Of a stretch of DNA of 64,000 bases, positions 33,705 to 43,106 are shown piece after piece. Made by a program: the position numbers and the translations under genes. The stretch is taken from assembly GCF_005870025.1 (NCBI RefSeq), contig NZ_VATA01000008.1:107010-171009 (forward strand). Reading direction: 5' to 3'. The DNA is from Poseidonocella sp. HB161398 (GTDB lineage: Bacteria > Pseudomonadota > Alphaproteobacteria > Rhodobacterales > Rhodobacteraceae). The notes beneath the pieces are model-generated. The model did not search any database. It worked only from the letters and a program-made list of their open reading frames with translations, and had not been told where the DNA came from. Within the stretch, counting starts at the first letter, position 1. Every line of letters begins with the position of its first letter.

Positions 33705-34885
33705 CAGTGGTCTCCCATGGCGGCTGCGGGGATGGGGGCGAGCGCGGCGTCGAAGGCGGCCCAGATCGGCGCCATGTCGACGAGGCGGCCCTCGGTGCGG
33801 GCGATGTCCATGGCCAGCGCGGCAAGCCCCGCCTCGAGCGCGTCGGTGACGGAGAGCGGCAGCTCGGGCAGGCGGCCCTCGACATGGGCGAGGATGTCGC
33901 GCGCCATGGCGGCATCGGCGCCGTAATGGCCCTCCTCCGCGCCCGAGCCGATGGCGGCCTCGTCGGCGACCCGCGCGCCGGTGTCCGACAGGGTCACGCG
34001 GAAGCTGTTGCGGATGAAATCGCCCTCGGCCATGCCGTCGGTGCCGATCACGCAGAAGCGGCGGAACTGGTCGGGGACGTTCAGGTTCGTGTGGAAGGCC
34101 AGCGTCGCGCCATTGGCGTATTCGACCAGCGCGGTCTGGTAGTCGATGATGTCCGCCTCGCCCGAGAAGGCGTCCCCGATCCCGTTCCAGCGCGGCAGCT
34201 TCTCGTCCAGATAGGCCGGCGGCGTGGACGGGCGGCGGGCGGGCAGGTACTTCTTGCGGCCGCCGAAGCTGGCGATCCGCATCGGCCGCGCGCCCGCCAC
34301 CCCCTGGTAGAGGTCGATGTCGTGGCAGCATTTCTCCAGCATGAAGCCGCCGGTCATCGCGGTGGAGCGGCGCCAGTCGCGCATGAAGAACGACCCGTGG
34401 AAGGGGCCGATATGCTCGGAGGCCTCGATCGACATCACCTCGCCGATATGGCCCTCGGCCTGCGCCCGGCGCAGCGCGCGGTAGAGCGCCGAATAGCGCA
34501 GCACCAGCCCGACCATGATCCGCCGCCGGCCGTCATGGGCGGCGATCAGCCGGGCGAGCTCCATCGTCTCCTCGACCGAGATCACCACCGGCTTCTCGGC
34601 GAAGATGAAGGGCACGTCGCTTTCCAGCGCGATCCGCAGATGCTCCAGATGCAGGTGGTTGGGCGAGCCGATCATCACCATGTCCGGCTTTTCGGCGGCC
34701 AGCATCCCGGCCGGATCGGCATAGCGGCGCGGGCTGTCGCCGAGCGCCTCGATCGCCCCGAGATGGGTGGTGTCGGGGTCGCAGACCGCGCCGAAGCGCA
34801 GATCCGGCGCCGCGGCGCGGAATTCGGGCGCGATCGAGGCGATGCGGTGCCCCAGCCCGATGATGGAAACGTTGAGGCCGGTCAT
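33704..34885 (-). CDS. Gfo/Idh/MocA-family NAD(P)-dependent oxidoreductase
   Basis: A 393-residue enzyme with an N-terminal Rossmann domain (SIIGLGHR near residue 8, VCDPD 34-38), the AEKPV motif at 96-100, and a C-terminal domain with GGFMLEKCCHDIDLY that contains the catalytic His. The glycine-rich loop is unusual, G-L-G-H instead of the common G-x-G-x-x-G. Members oxidise or epimerise sugars and inositols. Its place between transporter genes suggests it acts on the imported sugar, or on a derivative, before the kinase step. The exact reaction is unknown. Confidence 0.85.
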   Translation of the reverse strand: MTGLNVSIIGLGHRIASIAPEFRAAAPDLRFGAVCDPDTTHLGAIEALGDSPRRYADPAGMLAAEKPDMVMIGSPNHLHLEHLRIALESDVPFIFAEKPVVISVEETMELARLIAAHDGRRRIMVGLVLRYSALYRALRRAQAEGHIGEVMSIEASEHIGPFHGSFFMRDWRRSTAMTGGFMLEKCCHDIDLYQGVAGARPMRIASFGGRKKYLPARRPSTPPAYLDEKLPRWNGIGDAFSGEADIIDYQTALVEYANGATLAFHTNLNVPDQFRRFCVIGTDGMAEGDFIRNSFRVTLSDTGARVADEAAIGSGAEEGHYGADAAMARDILAHVEGRLPELPLSVTDALEAGLAALAMDIARTEGRLVDMAPIWAAFDAALAPIPAAAMGDH

Positions 34886-35715
34886 TTGGAGGCTCCTGCG
34901 GTCAGGCCTTCGATGAACTTCCGCTGGAAGATCAGGTAGACGATGATGATCGGGAAGATGACGATCACCGCCCCGGCGGTCAGGACCGGGATGTTGACCG
35001 TGTAGCGGCCCTGGAAGAACAGCATCCCCAGGGGCATGGTGCGCAGCGCGTCGTCATTGACGAGCACCAGCGGGATCAGGAACTCGTTCCAGGTCCAGAT
35101 GAAGAGGAAGAGGCCCAGGGACGAGATGGCGGGCCCCATCAGCGGCAGGATCACCTTGCGCAGGATCATGCCGCGCGGCGCGCCGTCGATCCGCGCCGCC
35201 TCGAGGATGTCGCGGGGCAGCTGCTGCATCGCCGAGGCCATGAAGAGCGTCGCGAAGGGGACCGACATGGCGATCTGCGGCAGGATCAGCGCGGCATAGG
35301 TGTTCAGCAGCCCCAGCCAGCGCATCTCGTAGTAGAGCGGGATGATATAGGCCTCGCCCGGCACCATCATGCCCAGCGTCAGCATCACGAAGAGCGTCTT
35401 CTTGAACGGGAAGCTGAGGAAGGCGAAGGCGAAGCCGGTCAGCAGGCCCAGCAGGACGCCGATGCCCACGACCGGGATCACGACGATCACCGAGTTCCAG
35501 AAATAGACGCCGAAATGGCCGTCGACCCAGGCCGAGACGTAGTTTTCGAAATGCGGCCGGTCGGGCAGCACGAAGGCGCCGCGGAACAGGTCCTGCTTGG
35601 ATTTCAGCGAGGTCAGCAGCAAGAGGCCGAAGGGGAAGACGGTCATCAGGGTGAAGCCCCACATGACCAGCCGGAAGGTGGCCGCCTGCGCGGCGCGGGA
35701 GGAGATCGCGGCCAT
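34882..35715 (-). CDS. Carbohydrate ABC transporter permease (MalG type)
   Basis: A 277-residue inner-membrane permease with six hydrophobic segments and the EAA loop DILEAARIDGAPRGMILRKVILPL near residues 168-192, followed by WTWNEFLIPLVLV, the standard MalG-class sequence. Overlaps the Gfo/Idh gene by 4 bp. Pairs with the MalF-type permease upstream. Confidence 0.91.
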   Translation of the reverse strand: MAAISSRAAQAATFRLVMWGFTLMTVFPFGLLLLTSLKSKQDLFRGAFVLPDRPHFENYVSAWVDGHFGVYFWNSVIVVIPVVGIGVLLGLLTGFAFAFLSFPFKKTLFVMLTLGMMVPGEAYIIPLYYEMRWLGLLNTYAALILPQIAMSVPFATLFMASAMQQLPRDILEAARIDGAPRGMILRKVILPLMGPAISSLGLFLFIWTWNEFLIPLVLVNDDALRTMPLGMLFFQGRYTVNIPVLTAGAVIVIFPIIIVYLIFQRKFIEGLTAGASK

Positions 35716-35718
35716 GAT

Positions 35719-36606
35719 TCAGGCGCCGTCCCGCGGCCGGATGGTGCGGTGGATGACGTAGTTCACCGCGAAGATCAGAAGGGCGCCGATGATGGCGACC
35801 GCCGCGGCATAGCCGTAGCGGCTGAGCTGGAAGCCGAGCTGGTACATGTAGATATTGGGCACGAGGGTTGCGTTCGCGGGGCCGCCGCGGGTCATGGTGA
35901 AGATCAGGTCGAAGCTCTTGATCGAGGCGATGATGGTCAGCAGAAGCACGATGCGGATCTCGGGCAGCAGGAGCGGGAAGGTGATGCGGCGGAACACATA
36001 GCCCGGCTTCGCGCCGTCGACGCGGGCGGCCTCGAAGATCGAGGGGTCGATGCGCTGCATGCCGGTGAGGAAGATCACCATGCAGAAGCCGAAATAGTAC
36101 CAGACCGCGACCATCCCCACCGCGGGCAGCGCCCAGGTGAAATCGCCGAGCCACGGCAGCGCCAGCGCGCCCAGGCCGATCGCCTTGAGCCCCTGGTTGA
36201 TCGGCCCGAAGGCGGGGTTGTAGAGCCATTGCCAGACGATGCCGATCACCGCCGAGGGCATGATGTAGGGCATGAAGAGCAGCGTCCGGATCGCCAGCTG
36301 CTCGCGCGAGCGGATCGAGGAGACCATCGCCGCCAGCGCCATGCCGACGATCAGCGGGATCAGGCAGTAGAAGGCCATCAGCATCGCGTTGTTCTTCAGC
36401 GAGGTGAAGAAGCGCGCATCGCCGAACAGCTCCGCGTAATTGCCGAGGCCCACCCATTCGGGGCGGCTGACGCCGTTCCAGGAGGTGAAGCTGAGCCCCA
36501 CCGCCGAGAGGATCGGCACGAAGACGAAGGCCGCGTAGATCAGGAGGCCGGGCAGGACGAAGACGAGGTTCTTGCGGACCGGCCCGTCGAGGACGGAACT
36601 TTTCAT
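35719..36606 (-). CDS. Carbohydrate ABC transporter permease (MalF type)
   Basis: A 295-residue permease with six hydrophobic segments, beginning with the MalF-type loop PILSAVGLSFTSWNG and containing the EAA loop SIFEAARVDGAKPGYVFRRITFPL. It ends three bases before the MalG-type permease start, in the same operon. It would form the heterodimeric channel for the amino sugar or oligosaccharide. Confidence 0.91.
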   Translation of the reverse strand: MKSSVLDGPVRKNLVFVLPGLLIYAAFVFVPILSAVGLSFTSWNGVSRPEWVGLGNYAELFGDARFFTSLKNNAMLMAFYCLIPLIVGMALAAMVSSIRSREQLAIRTLLFMPYIMPSAVIGIVWQWLYNPAFGPINQGLKAIGLGALALPWLGDFTWALPAVGMVAVWYYFGFCMVIFLTGMQRIDPSIFEAARVDGAKPGYVFRRITFPLLLPEIRIVLLLTIIASIKSFDLIFTMTRGGPANATLVPNIYMYQLGFQLSRYGYAAAVAIIGALLIFAVNYVIHRTIRPRDGA

Positions 36607-36681
36607 GGCACTTTCCTGGCTGTCCGCGGCCGGAGGGGACCGGCCGCGGCATCGGGGGAGGGCGCGGCAGGCGCGCCCGGG

Positions 36682-37983
36682 TCAGTTCATCGTGGCGAGG
36701 TAGGACTCGTAATCGGCCTCCAGCAGCGCCAGGAACTCCGCCGGGGTCTGGCGGCCGGCCAGCAGCAGCGGCGTGTTGTCGTCGATGGTCTTCAGCATGG
36801 TCGGCGTCGACCAGTCCGGATAGTGGCCGATCGCGTCATTGGCGTTCAGCGCGTTCCACACGCCGATGCCTTCCTCCAGCAGGCCCGACAGCTCCAGCCC
36901 GTGATCCTCGGGCAGCGAGGTCGAGGGCAGGTAGCCCGCCGCCGCCCAGGCCTTGGCCGCGTCCTCGTTGACCATGTGGTTGATGAAGGACCCGGCCAGA
37001 TCCTGCGTCTCCTGGTCCGCGGCCAGCGAGGTGATCGCCCAGGCCAGGTCGACGCCGCCGACCGACAGCGGATGCGCGACGCCCTCGGGCGCGGGCACGG
37101 CCATGAAATGGATGTCGGGATTCATCTGCATGTCGCCGAAATACCAGGTGCCCGAGGTCAGGAAGGCCGCCTGGCCCGCGATGAAGAGCTGCACCGCGTC
37201 ATCGCCGGAAATGCCCTGGAAGCCGTCGAAGAAATAGCCGCCCGTGGCCCAGTCCTGCATCAGCGTTGCCGCCGTGAGGTTGCCCTCGGTCTCCCAGCTG
37301 CCGCCGCGGCCGTAGATCAGGTCGTCCAGCTCGGCGCGGTTCGGGGCGTCGATCTGCGCCTGGCTGATCGCCGCCATCAGATGCAGCGCCAGGTGCTGCT
37401 TGGCCGTGCCCATGGCGATCGGGGTGGTGCCGGCGTCCTTGACCTTGTCGAGCGCGGCGAGGAAGTCGCCGAAGGTCTCCAGCGGCAGCTCGACCCCGGC
37501 GTCTTCCAGGACCTTCTCGTTGTAGTAGAGCCCGACGATCTCGGCGAGGCCCGAGATGCCGTAGGTCGGGCCCTCGCCGAACTTGCCGTCCTCGGACCAG
37601 CGGTCGCGGTCCAGCAGCGACTGCGACTGCATCTTGTCCCAGCCGTATTCGGAAATGTAGCCGTCGACCGGCAGCAGCATCCCCTCGAGCGCCATCGTGC
37701 CCATGTCCTTGGCGCCCTGGTTGACCTTGGTCACCACCGGCCCGTCGCCCGCGCTGACCGCCAGCTTCAGCGTCAGCGCCAGGTCGTCGAAGGTCCGCTG
37801 GGTGCGGGTGACTTCGACATCGGGATTGGCCGCCTCGAAGCTCTCGATCAGCGACTCGATGACCGCGACCTGGCCCTCGTAGGAATAGTCGTCCCAGACC
37901 GGAAGATCGGCGGCCAGGGCCGGGGCGGCGGCAAGCGTCGCGCCGAGGGCGCAGAGGCTGGATCTGGTGAAGCTCTTTGTCAT
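36682..37983 (-). CDS. Sugar ABC transporter substrate-binding protein (family 1)
   Basis: A 433-residue periplasmic receptor with a 24-residue signal peptide ending PALAADLP. The family-1 solute-binding pattern is present (ESFEAANPDVEVTRTQRTFDD; LYYNEKVLEDAGVE; AFLTSGTWYFGDM). First gene of the eight-gene operon running to 29514. Linked to nagA, a BadF kinase and a SIS deaminase, the ligand is inferred to be GlcNAc or a chito-oligosaccharide; nothing in the protein alone proves this. Confidence 0.88.
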   Translation of the reverse strand: MTKSFTRSSLCALGATLAAAPALAADLPVWDDYSYEGQVAVIESLIESFEAANPDVEVTRTQRTFDDLALTLKLAVSAGDGPVVTKVNQGAKDMGTMALEGMLLPVDGYISEYGWDKMQSQSLLDRDRWSEDGKFGEGPTYGISGLAEIVGLYYNEKVLEDAGVELPLETFGDFLAALDKVKDAGTTPIAMGTAKQHLALHLMAAISQAQIDAPNRAELDDLIYGRGGSWETEGNLTAATLMQDWATGGYFFDGFQGISGDDAVQLFIAGQAAFLTSGTWYFGDMQMNPDIHFMAVPAPEGVAHPLSVGGVDLAWAITSLAADQETQDLAGSFINHMVNEDAAKAWAAAGYLPSTSLPEDHGLELSGLLEEGIGVWNALNANDAIGHYPDWSTPTMLKTIDDNTPLLLAGRQTPAEFLALLEADYESYLATMN

Positions 37984-38142
37984 GGCAGTTTCCCTGTTGG
38001 TTCTGGTTTATGGTGTTCCCGTGACCCGCGATGCGGCGTCTGCCGCCGGCGGGATGCGCATTTTGTCGCGCGGTCTTCCCCGCGCCGCGGCGGCCGACCT
38101 AGGTTGCGGAGCCTGACGGCACAGCAGCGAGGTGAGCGCGCC

Positions 38143-38748
38143 ATGACCCAGACCCATATCCGCCGGGCCCGCCCGCAGGACATTGCCCGGATCTACGAGA
38201 TCTGCCGCAGGACGGCCGCGGCCGGAAAGGACGGGACGGCGCAGTTCTCCGATCCCGACCTGCCGGGGCTGCTCTTCGCCGGCGCCTATCCGGTGCTGGA
38301 GCCGGACTGCGCCTTCGTGCTGGATATCGGCGGCCAGGCGGCGGGCTACGTGATCGGCACGCCCGACACGGCCGCCTTCGAGGCCCGCATGGAGGCCGAA
38401 TGGTGGCCACAGGTCCGCGCCCGCGTCGCGCAGATGGAGCTGGGGGCGGCGGAGAAGGACGCGATGGCGCTGGAGCGGATCGCGGCGCCGAAGCGGCAGA
38501 TGCCCGAGATCCTCGCGCGCTTCCCGGCGCATCTGCATATCAACCTGCTGCCAGAGGCGCAGGGCGGCGGCTGGGGCCGGCGGCTGATCGAGACCCAGCT
38601 CGCCCATATGCGGGACCAGGGCGCGCGCGGGCTGCATCTGGGGCTCGACCCGCTCAACACCGCCGCGGCCGAGTTCTACCGCCATCTGGGCTTCTCCGAT
38701 GTCAGCCGCGAGGGACAGGTGATCTACGGCATGGCGCTCGGCGGATGA
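38143..38748 (+). CDS. GNAT-family N-acetyltransferase
   Basis: A 201-residue acetyltransferase. N-terminal HIRRARPQDIARIYEICRRT is typical. The acetyl-CoA site is degenerate (LLPEAQGGGWGRRLIETQL), and GLHLGLDPLNTAAAEFYRHLGF is the final motif. It resembles the protein family around human O-GlcNAcase's C-terminal GNAT domain and related bacterial acetyltransferases by the phrase HLHINLLPE. The ATG at 38143 follows GAGGTGA. It is divergent from the amino-sugar operon, so a role in amino-sugar metabolism is possible but unproven. Confidence 0.8.
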   Translation: MTQTHIRRARPQDIARIYEICRRTAAAGKDGTAQFSDPDLPGLLFAGAYPVLEPDCAFVLDIGGQAAGYVIGTPDTAAFEARMEAEWWPQVRARVAQMELGAAEKDAMALERIAAPKRQMPEILARFPAHLHINLLPEAQGGGWGRRLIETQLAHMRDQGARGLHLGLDPLNTAAAEFYRHLGFSDVSREGQVIYGMALGG

Positions 38749-38860
38749 GCCGGCGCGCAGGCTGAATTCCGGTCTGGTCTCTCGGCCGGACATCGCCCGA
38801 TCCCTCCTGTCATCACGGCGCGCCGGCCGTTGTCAGCGCGACGCTACGAATGTGCGGCGC

Positions 38861-38885
38861 ACTTTGTCAAGGCGCTAGACAAAGT
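38861..38885. promoter_or_regulatory. Dyad ACTTTGTC-N9-GACAAAGT before the glycosidase operon
   Basis: A perfect 8-bp inverted repeat, 25 bp overall, 80 bp upstream of the GH28-like start at 38966. The inner bases AG...CT extend the symmetry. TTGTCA within it could be part of a -35 hexamer. It is a candidate operator for the ROK repressor encoded at 43107-44309. Confidence 0.55.
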
Positions 38886-38965
38886 CACGGAGCTCGTGCA
38901 GGTAGGAGTCGTTCCGGCATTATTTGTCGGCACGATGCACCTTTCTGCCTTCCAATGAGGCTCTG

Positions 38966-40315
38966 ATGACAACGATCACGCCGATCCGCCTGCAGCCGGG
39001 CCCCGGGGACTGCACCGGGGCCCTGCAGGCGGCCCTCGACTCGCCCGCGCCGCGCCATGTCCTTCTCGCCCCCGGCCGCCATCCCTGCCGCGGGCTGAGG
39101 CTGCATGGCGGCACGGTGCTGGAGCTTGCCGAGGGCGCGGTGCTGGATTTCGAGCCTGGCTACGATCTCTATGCTGCCAACCGGGTCGGGGTGATCGCCG
39201 AGGACAGCGACCGCGCGCTGATCGTGGCGCAGGACGCAGACGGCATCGCGATCCGCGGCGCGGGCACGATCCGCGCGGGCGGCGCGGCCTACCATCAGGG
39301 CGATGACGGCGACTCCGGCACCCTCCTGCCCGCCGGATTCCGTCCCCGCGTGCTCGTGGCCGAGCGCTGCCGCGACCTCGAGATCACCGGCATCGCCGTC
39401 GAGGACTCGCCGATGTGGACGCTGCATCTGGCCGGGTGCGACCGGGTGCGGATCGCCCGCCTCCGGGTGCGCAACGACCGGCGGATGCCCAATACCGACG
39501 CGCTGGTGCTCGATGCCTGCCGCGACGTGACGGTCGAGGATTGCGACCTGGTGACCGCAGATGACGGCATCGTGCTGAAGACCTCTGCCGGGCTGGACGG
39601 TCCCCTGGGCGCCTGCGCCCGCATCGCCGTGCGCCGCTGCCGGGTGGAGAGCCGCTCCTGCGCGCTGAAGCTCGGCACGGAATCCCACGGCGATTTCCGC
39701 GACATCGTCTTCGAGGACTGCATCATCGCCGCCTCCAATCGCGGGCTCGGGCTGTTTTCCCGCGATGGCGGCGCGATGGAGCGTATCCGCTTCTCGCGCA
39801 TCCGCGTCGACTGCCGCGAGACCCCGCACGGCTTCTGGGGGTCGGGCGAGGCGCTGACCGTCTCGGTGCTCGACCGCCGCCCAGGCCGGCCCGCGGGCAG
39901 TGTCCGCGACGTGACGGTGGAGGATCTCTCGGGCCGGCAGGAGGGCGCGGTCAATCTGGTGGCCGGGCGGCCGGGCCAGATCGAGGGGCTGCGGCTCGAC
40001 CGGATTGACCTGGAGCAGCTGCCCGGGCGGCTCGGCACCGGCCAGTGCCACGACCAGCGTCCCGGCCCGGCCGATCTGGCGCCGGAGGAGGCCGCCGCGG
40101 TGGCCGGGCGCAAGAATGCCTGGCGCAAGGACGCCTCCGGCCGGGTGATCGGGCTCCATCCCTATCCCGGCGGCATGCCCGGGCTCTATGCCGCGCGGAT
40201 CCGCGGGCTATCGCTCGGGCAGGTGGCGATCCGCCGCCCCGATCCGCTGCCCGCGGGCTGGTCGCCATCCCCCGTGGTGCTGGAGGAATGCGAACCCGGG
40301 GAGGCGCCGCAATGA
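38966..40315 (+). CDS. GH28-like right-handed beta-helix glycoside hydrolase
   Basis: A 449-residue parallel beta-helix protein. The GH28 (polygalacturonase) active-site pattern is partly conserved: NTD 176-178, DD 199-200 in TADDGIVLK, and GTESHGD with His241. The RxK motif of polygalacturonases is replaced by SRDGG. No signal peptide is seen, so it likely acts in the cytoplasm on imported oligosaccharides, as bacterial exo-acting GH28 enzymes can. The ATG at 38966 has GAGG close upstream; an alternative begins 14 codons earlier without a ribosome site. First gene of a three-gene operon with overlapping starts. Confidence 0.8.
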   Translation: MTTITPIRLQPGPGDCTGALQAALDSPAPRHVLLAPGRHPCRGLRLHGGTVLELAEGAVLDFEPGYDLYAANRVGVIAEDSDRALIVAQDADGIAIRGAGTIRAGGAAYHQGDDGDSGTLLPAGFRPRVLVAERCRDLEITGIAVEDSPMWTLHLAGCDRVRIARLRVRNDRRMPNTDALVLDACRDVTVEDCDLVTADDGIVLKTSAGLDGPLGACARIAVRRCRVESRSCALKLGTESHGDFRDIVFEDCIIAASNRGLGLFSRDGGAMERIRFSRIRVDCRETPHGFWGSGEALTVSVLDRRPGRPAGSVRDVTVEDLSGRQEGAVNLVAGRPGQIEGLRLDRIDLEQLPGRLGTGQCHDQRPGPADLAPEEAAAVAGRKNAWRKDASGRVIGLHPYPGGMPGLYAARIRGLSLGQVAIRRPDPLPAGWSPSPVVLEECEPGEAPQ

Positions 40316-41310
40316 CGCCCGACCGCGAGACCGGGGCGCTGCGCCCGGCCGCGCCGCCGCGCGCTGCCTCCCATGCGCTGGTGCAGGCGATCGGGCTCGA
40401 TCTCGGCGGCACGAAGCTGCTGGCCGGGGCGGCCGGTCCCGACGGGCGGCTCGGACCGGGCCGTGCCGAGGCCTCCCGCACCTGCAGCGAGGCGGCGCTT
40501 TTCGAGCAGCTCGCGCACGTGGTCGGGTCGCTGCGCGACGAGCGGCCCCGGGCGGTTGTGGCGCTCGGCGCGCCGGGCGCGGTCGATCCGCGCTCGGGCG
40601 GGCTCGATTTCACCCCGAATGTCCCGGTGACGCCGGGCCGGGCGCTGGGGCGCGACCTTGGCGAGGCGCTCGGCCTCGACGTGGTGGCCGAGAATGACGT
40701 CAACCTCGCCGCGCTGGCCGAGGCGCGGCTCGGCGCGGGGCAGGGGGCGGCGCTGTCCTGCTTCGTCTCCTTCGGCACTGGTGTCGGGCTGGGCATCGTC
40801 AGCGGCGGGCGCATCCTGCCGGGCGCGCATGGCCGGGCGGGCGAGATCAGCTACCTGCCGCTGGCCGCGGATGCGGTCGCGGCGGCGGCGCGCTCCGAGG
40901 CGGGGCAGTTCGAGGATCTGGTCGGCACCGCCGCGATCCGCCGCGCCTATGGCCGCGACGGCGCCGATGTCCGCACCATCTTCGCCCGCGCCGCCCGGGG
41001 CGAGGCCGCGGCCCTCGGCACGATCCGCGCGATTGCCGCCGAAGCCGCGCGCGGCCTGGCCAGCCTGCAGGCGATCCTCGATCCCGACGTGATCGTGATC
41101 GGCGGCGGCATCGGCACCCACCGGCTGTTCCGCGAGACGCTGGCCGCCGAGGCGGCGCGGCTCCTTCCCTTCCCCCTGCGCCTGGCGGCGCCGCGGCTCG
41201 GCGCCGCGGCGGGCATGACCGGCGCCGTGATCCTGGCCGCCGACCTGGCGGGCCTGCCGACGCCGCTGCCTGCCGGGCAGGCGGCCGAGACCGACGGAGA
41301 GACCCTGTGA
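40312..41310 (+). CDS. ROK-family sugar kinase
   Basis: A 332-residue ROK protein without an HTH: ATP loop IGLDLGGTKLLAG near residues 25-37, catalytic-site ENDVN, the glycine-rich SFGTGVGLGIVSGG, and IVIGGGIG near 262-270. The Zn-binding CxCGxxGCxE motif of most ROK kinases is missing: after AGEISYLPL the sequence goes directly to LAADAVA. It overlaps the GH28 gene (ATGA) and the next glycosidase gene by 4 bp each. Inferred to phosphorylate the monosaccharide released by these hydrolases. Confidence 0.84.
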   Translation: MTPDRETGALRPAAPPRAASHALVQAIGLDLGGTKLLAGAAGPDGRLGPGRAEASRTCSEAALFEQLAHVVGSLRDERPRAVVALGAPGAVDPRSGGLDFTPNVPVTPGRALGRDLGEALGLDVVAENDVNLAALAEARLGAGQGAALSCFVSFGTGVGLGIVSGGRILPGAHGRAGEISYLPLAADAVAAAARSEAGQFEDLVGTAAIRRAYGRDGADVRTIFARAARGEAAALGTIRAIAAEAARGLASLQAILDPDVIVIGGGIGTHRLFRETLAAEAARLLPFPLRLAAPRLGAAAGMTGAVILAADLAGLPTPLPAGQAAETDGETL

Positions 41311-43058
41311 CCGAGTTCGACACCCTTCCGCTCCGCCCCGAAGCCGATGGACGGCTGACGGCGCCGCAGCCGGTGATGCTGCCCTTCATGGCGCCGCGGC
41401 TGCAGGGCGACCTGCATCCCAACGGGCGGCTGACGCTGTCGGTCTGGGGCTGCGGCCATATCGCGACCCTGTCGCTGAAACTGCCGGAGGGCCCCTTCGC
41501 CTACAGCCCGAACTGCGCCGAATGGACGGGCGGCGGGCTTTTCGTGGCGCAGTCGCGCCCGGTGCTGCTGCTGCGCGGCGCCCGGCTGACCCGCGCGGCC
41601 GCCGCGCGCCGCGGCGCCTGGTGGGCGCGCGAGGAGACCCCCGGCAAGGTCGAGCACCGCGGCGCCCGCCGGGTGATCCGCACCGCCTGGGGCATCGTCC
41701 TGCTGCTGCAGGCGGGCGGGGACCTGATCGTCGCCGCGGGAGAGAGCGAGGCCGAGGCCGAGGCCGCGCTGGCCCTGCCGCCCGAGGAGATCCGCGCCGA
41801 GGCCGCCGCCCATGTGGCGCGCTGCGACCAGGCGCCCGGGGCAGCGCCGCTGATGCGCACGATGGTCTCGCAGAGCACCCATGCCGGGCTGTCGGCGATC
41901 CGCCGCGACGCGGCGGGCGGCTTTGCCGGGCTGGCCGCGGGCCAGGCCTATTCGGCGCCCGCGCGGACATACTACCGCGACGGCTACTGGACGCTGCAGA
42001 TCCTCCTGCGTCTAGCCCCCGAGGCGGTGGCGGGCCAGATCGAGATCCTCGCCCGCGGCATCCAGCCCGACGGCGAGACGCCGAGCGGCGTCATCCTGAC
42101 CGGCCCGCGCCAGAGCGAGCGCTGGGAGGAGGTGCGCCGCAGCCATCCCAAGATCGTCATCGAGCACCTCCGCCCCGGCGACTGGTGGTCGGACCATTTC
42201 GACAGCCCGCTCTTCTTCGTGCTGACCGTGGCGGATTACGTCCGCGCCACCGGCGACCGCGCCGTGCTGGAGCGGCACTGGCCGGTCATCGCGGCGATCT
42301 ACCGCCGCTACCGCGGCTTCGAGCGGAACGGCGTGCCCTTGCCCTACAAGCCGCGCAACGACCGGGACTGGGCGGACAATGTCTATCGCCACGGCTATGT
42401 CGCCTATGACCTCGGGCTGTGGATCGGCGCGCTCGACGCGATGGCCGAGCTCGGCGGGCCGCTCGATGCGAATCTCGCCGCGGAGGCGGCGGAGACCGCG
42501 GCGGCGGCCCGCGCCGCGATCGAGCCCGAGCTGCTGACCGAGGGCGGCTGGCTGGCGGATTACGGCGACCGGCGCGATTTCCGCGAGGACCACCTGACGC
42601 TCGACAGCCTGACGCTGCTGCGCTTCGGCGCGGTCAGCGAGGCGCGCGCGAAGACCGTGCTGGCCCGCGCCCGCGAGATGCTGGAGAGCCGCGGCAATGC
42701 CGAACAGCCCTATGGCGACTGGGGCGTGATGTGCGCCTATCCGCCCTTCGCTCGCCGCGGCGACACGCGCGAGAAGACGGTCTTCGCCTTCCGCTACCAT
42801 AACGGCTCGGACTGGCCCTATCTCAGCGGGCTCTATGCCGAAGTGCTGGCAGATCACGGCATGGACCCGGTCTATCCGATGACCCGCTGGTGGCGGACCT
42901 GCCTGGAGAATGGCTGGGCGGGGGCGGTCGAGTATTTCGCGCCGCCCTGGGGGCGCGGCTCGCTGCTGCAGGGCTGGTCGGCGATGCCCGCCCATGTCTG
43001 GCTGAGCCGCGAGGGCGCCTGGAAGGCCGCGGCCGCGGCGGAGCTGGAGGGGGCCTGA
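41307..43058 (+). CDS. Six-hairpin (alpha/alpha)6 glycosidase-like protein
   Basis: A 583-residue soluble protein. The N-terminal ~180 residues are a beta-rich domain; the rest has the tryptophan- and acid-rich pattern of (alpha/alpha)6-barrel glycosidases (RTYYRDGYWTLQILLRLAP; FERNGVPLPYKPRNDRDWADN; PYGDWGVMCAYPPF; FRYHNGSDWPYLSGLYAE). D/E-rich motifs such as RDW and NGSDWPY are candidates for the catalytic acids. No signal peptide, so cytoplasmic. It resembles amylo-alpha-1,6-glucosidase/GH63-like and related families; I cannot assign one. Together with GH28 and the ROK kinase it would break down an imported oligosaccharide. Confidence 0.75.
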   Translation: MTEFDTLPLRPEADGRLTAPQPVMLPFMAPRLQGDLHPNGRLTLSVWGCGHIATLSLKLPEGPFAYSPNCAEWTGGGLFVAQSRPVLLLRGARLTRAAAARRGAWWAREETPGKVEHRGARRVIRTAWGIVLLLQAGGDLIVAAGESEAEAEAALALPPEEIRAEAAAHVARCDQAPGAAPLMRTMVSQSTHAGLSAIRRDAAGGFAGLAAGQAYSAPARTYYRDGYWTLQILLRLAPEAVAGQIEILARGIQPDGETPSGVILTGPRQSERWEEVRRSHPKIVIEHLRPGDWWSDHFDSPLFFVLTVADYVRATGDRAVLERHWPVIAAIYRRYRGFERNGVPLPYKPRNDRDWADNVYRHGYVAYDLGLWIGALDAMAELGGPLDANLAAEAAETAAAARAAIEPELLTEGGWLADYGDRRDFREDHLTLDSLTLLRFGAVSEARAKTVLARAREMLESRGNAEQPYGDWGVMCAYPPFARRGDTREKTVFAFRYHNGSDWPYLSGLYAEVLADHGMDPVYPMTRWWRTCLENGWAGAVEYFAPPWGRGSLLQGWSAMPAHVWLSREGAWKAAAAAELEGA

Positions 43059-43106
43059 AGCCCGTCCCGCGGCCCGGCGGCGGGAAGGGCGCCGGGCCGG
43101 CCCCGC

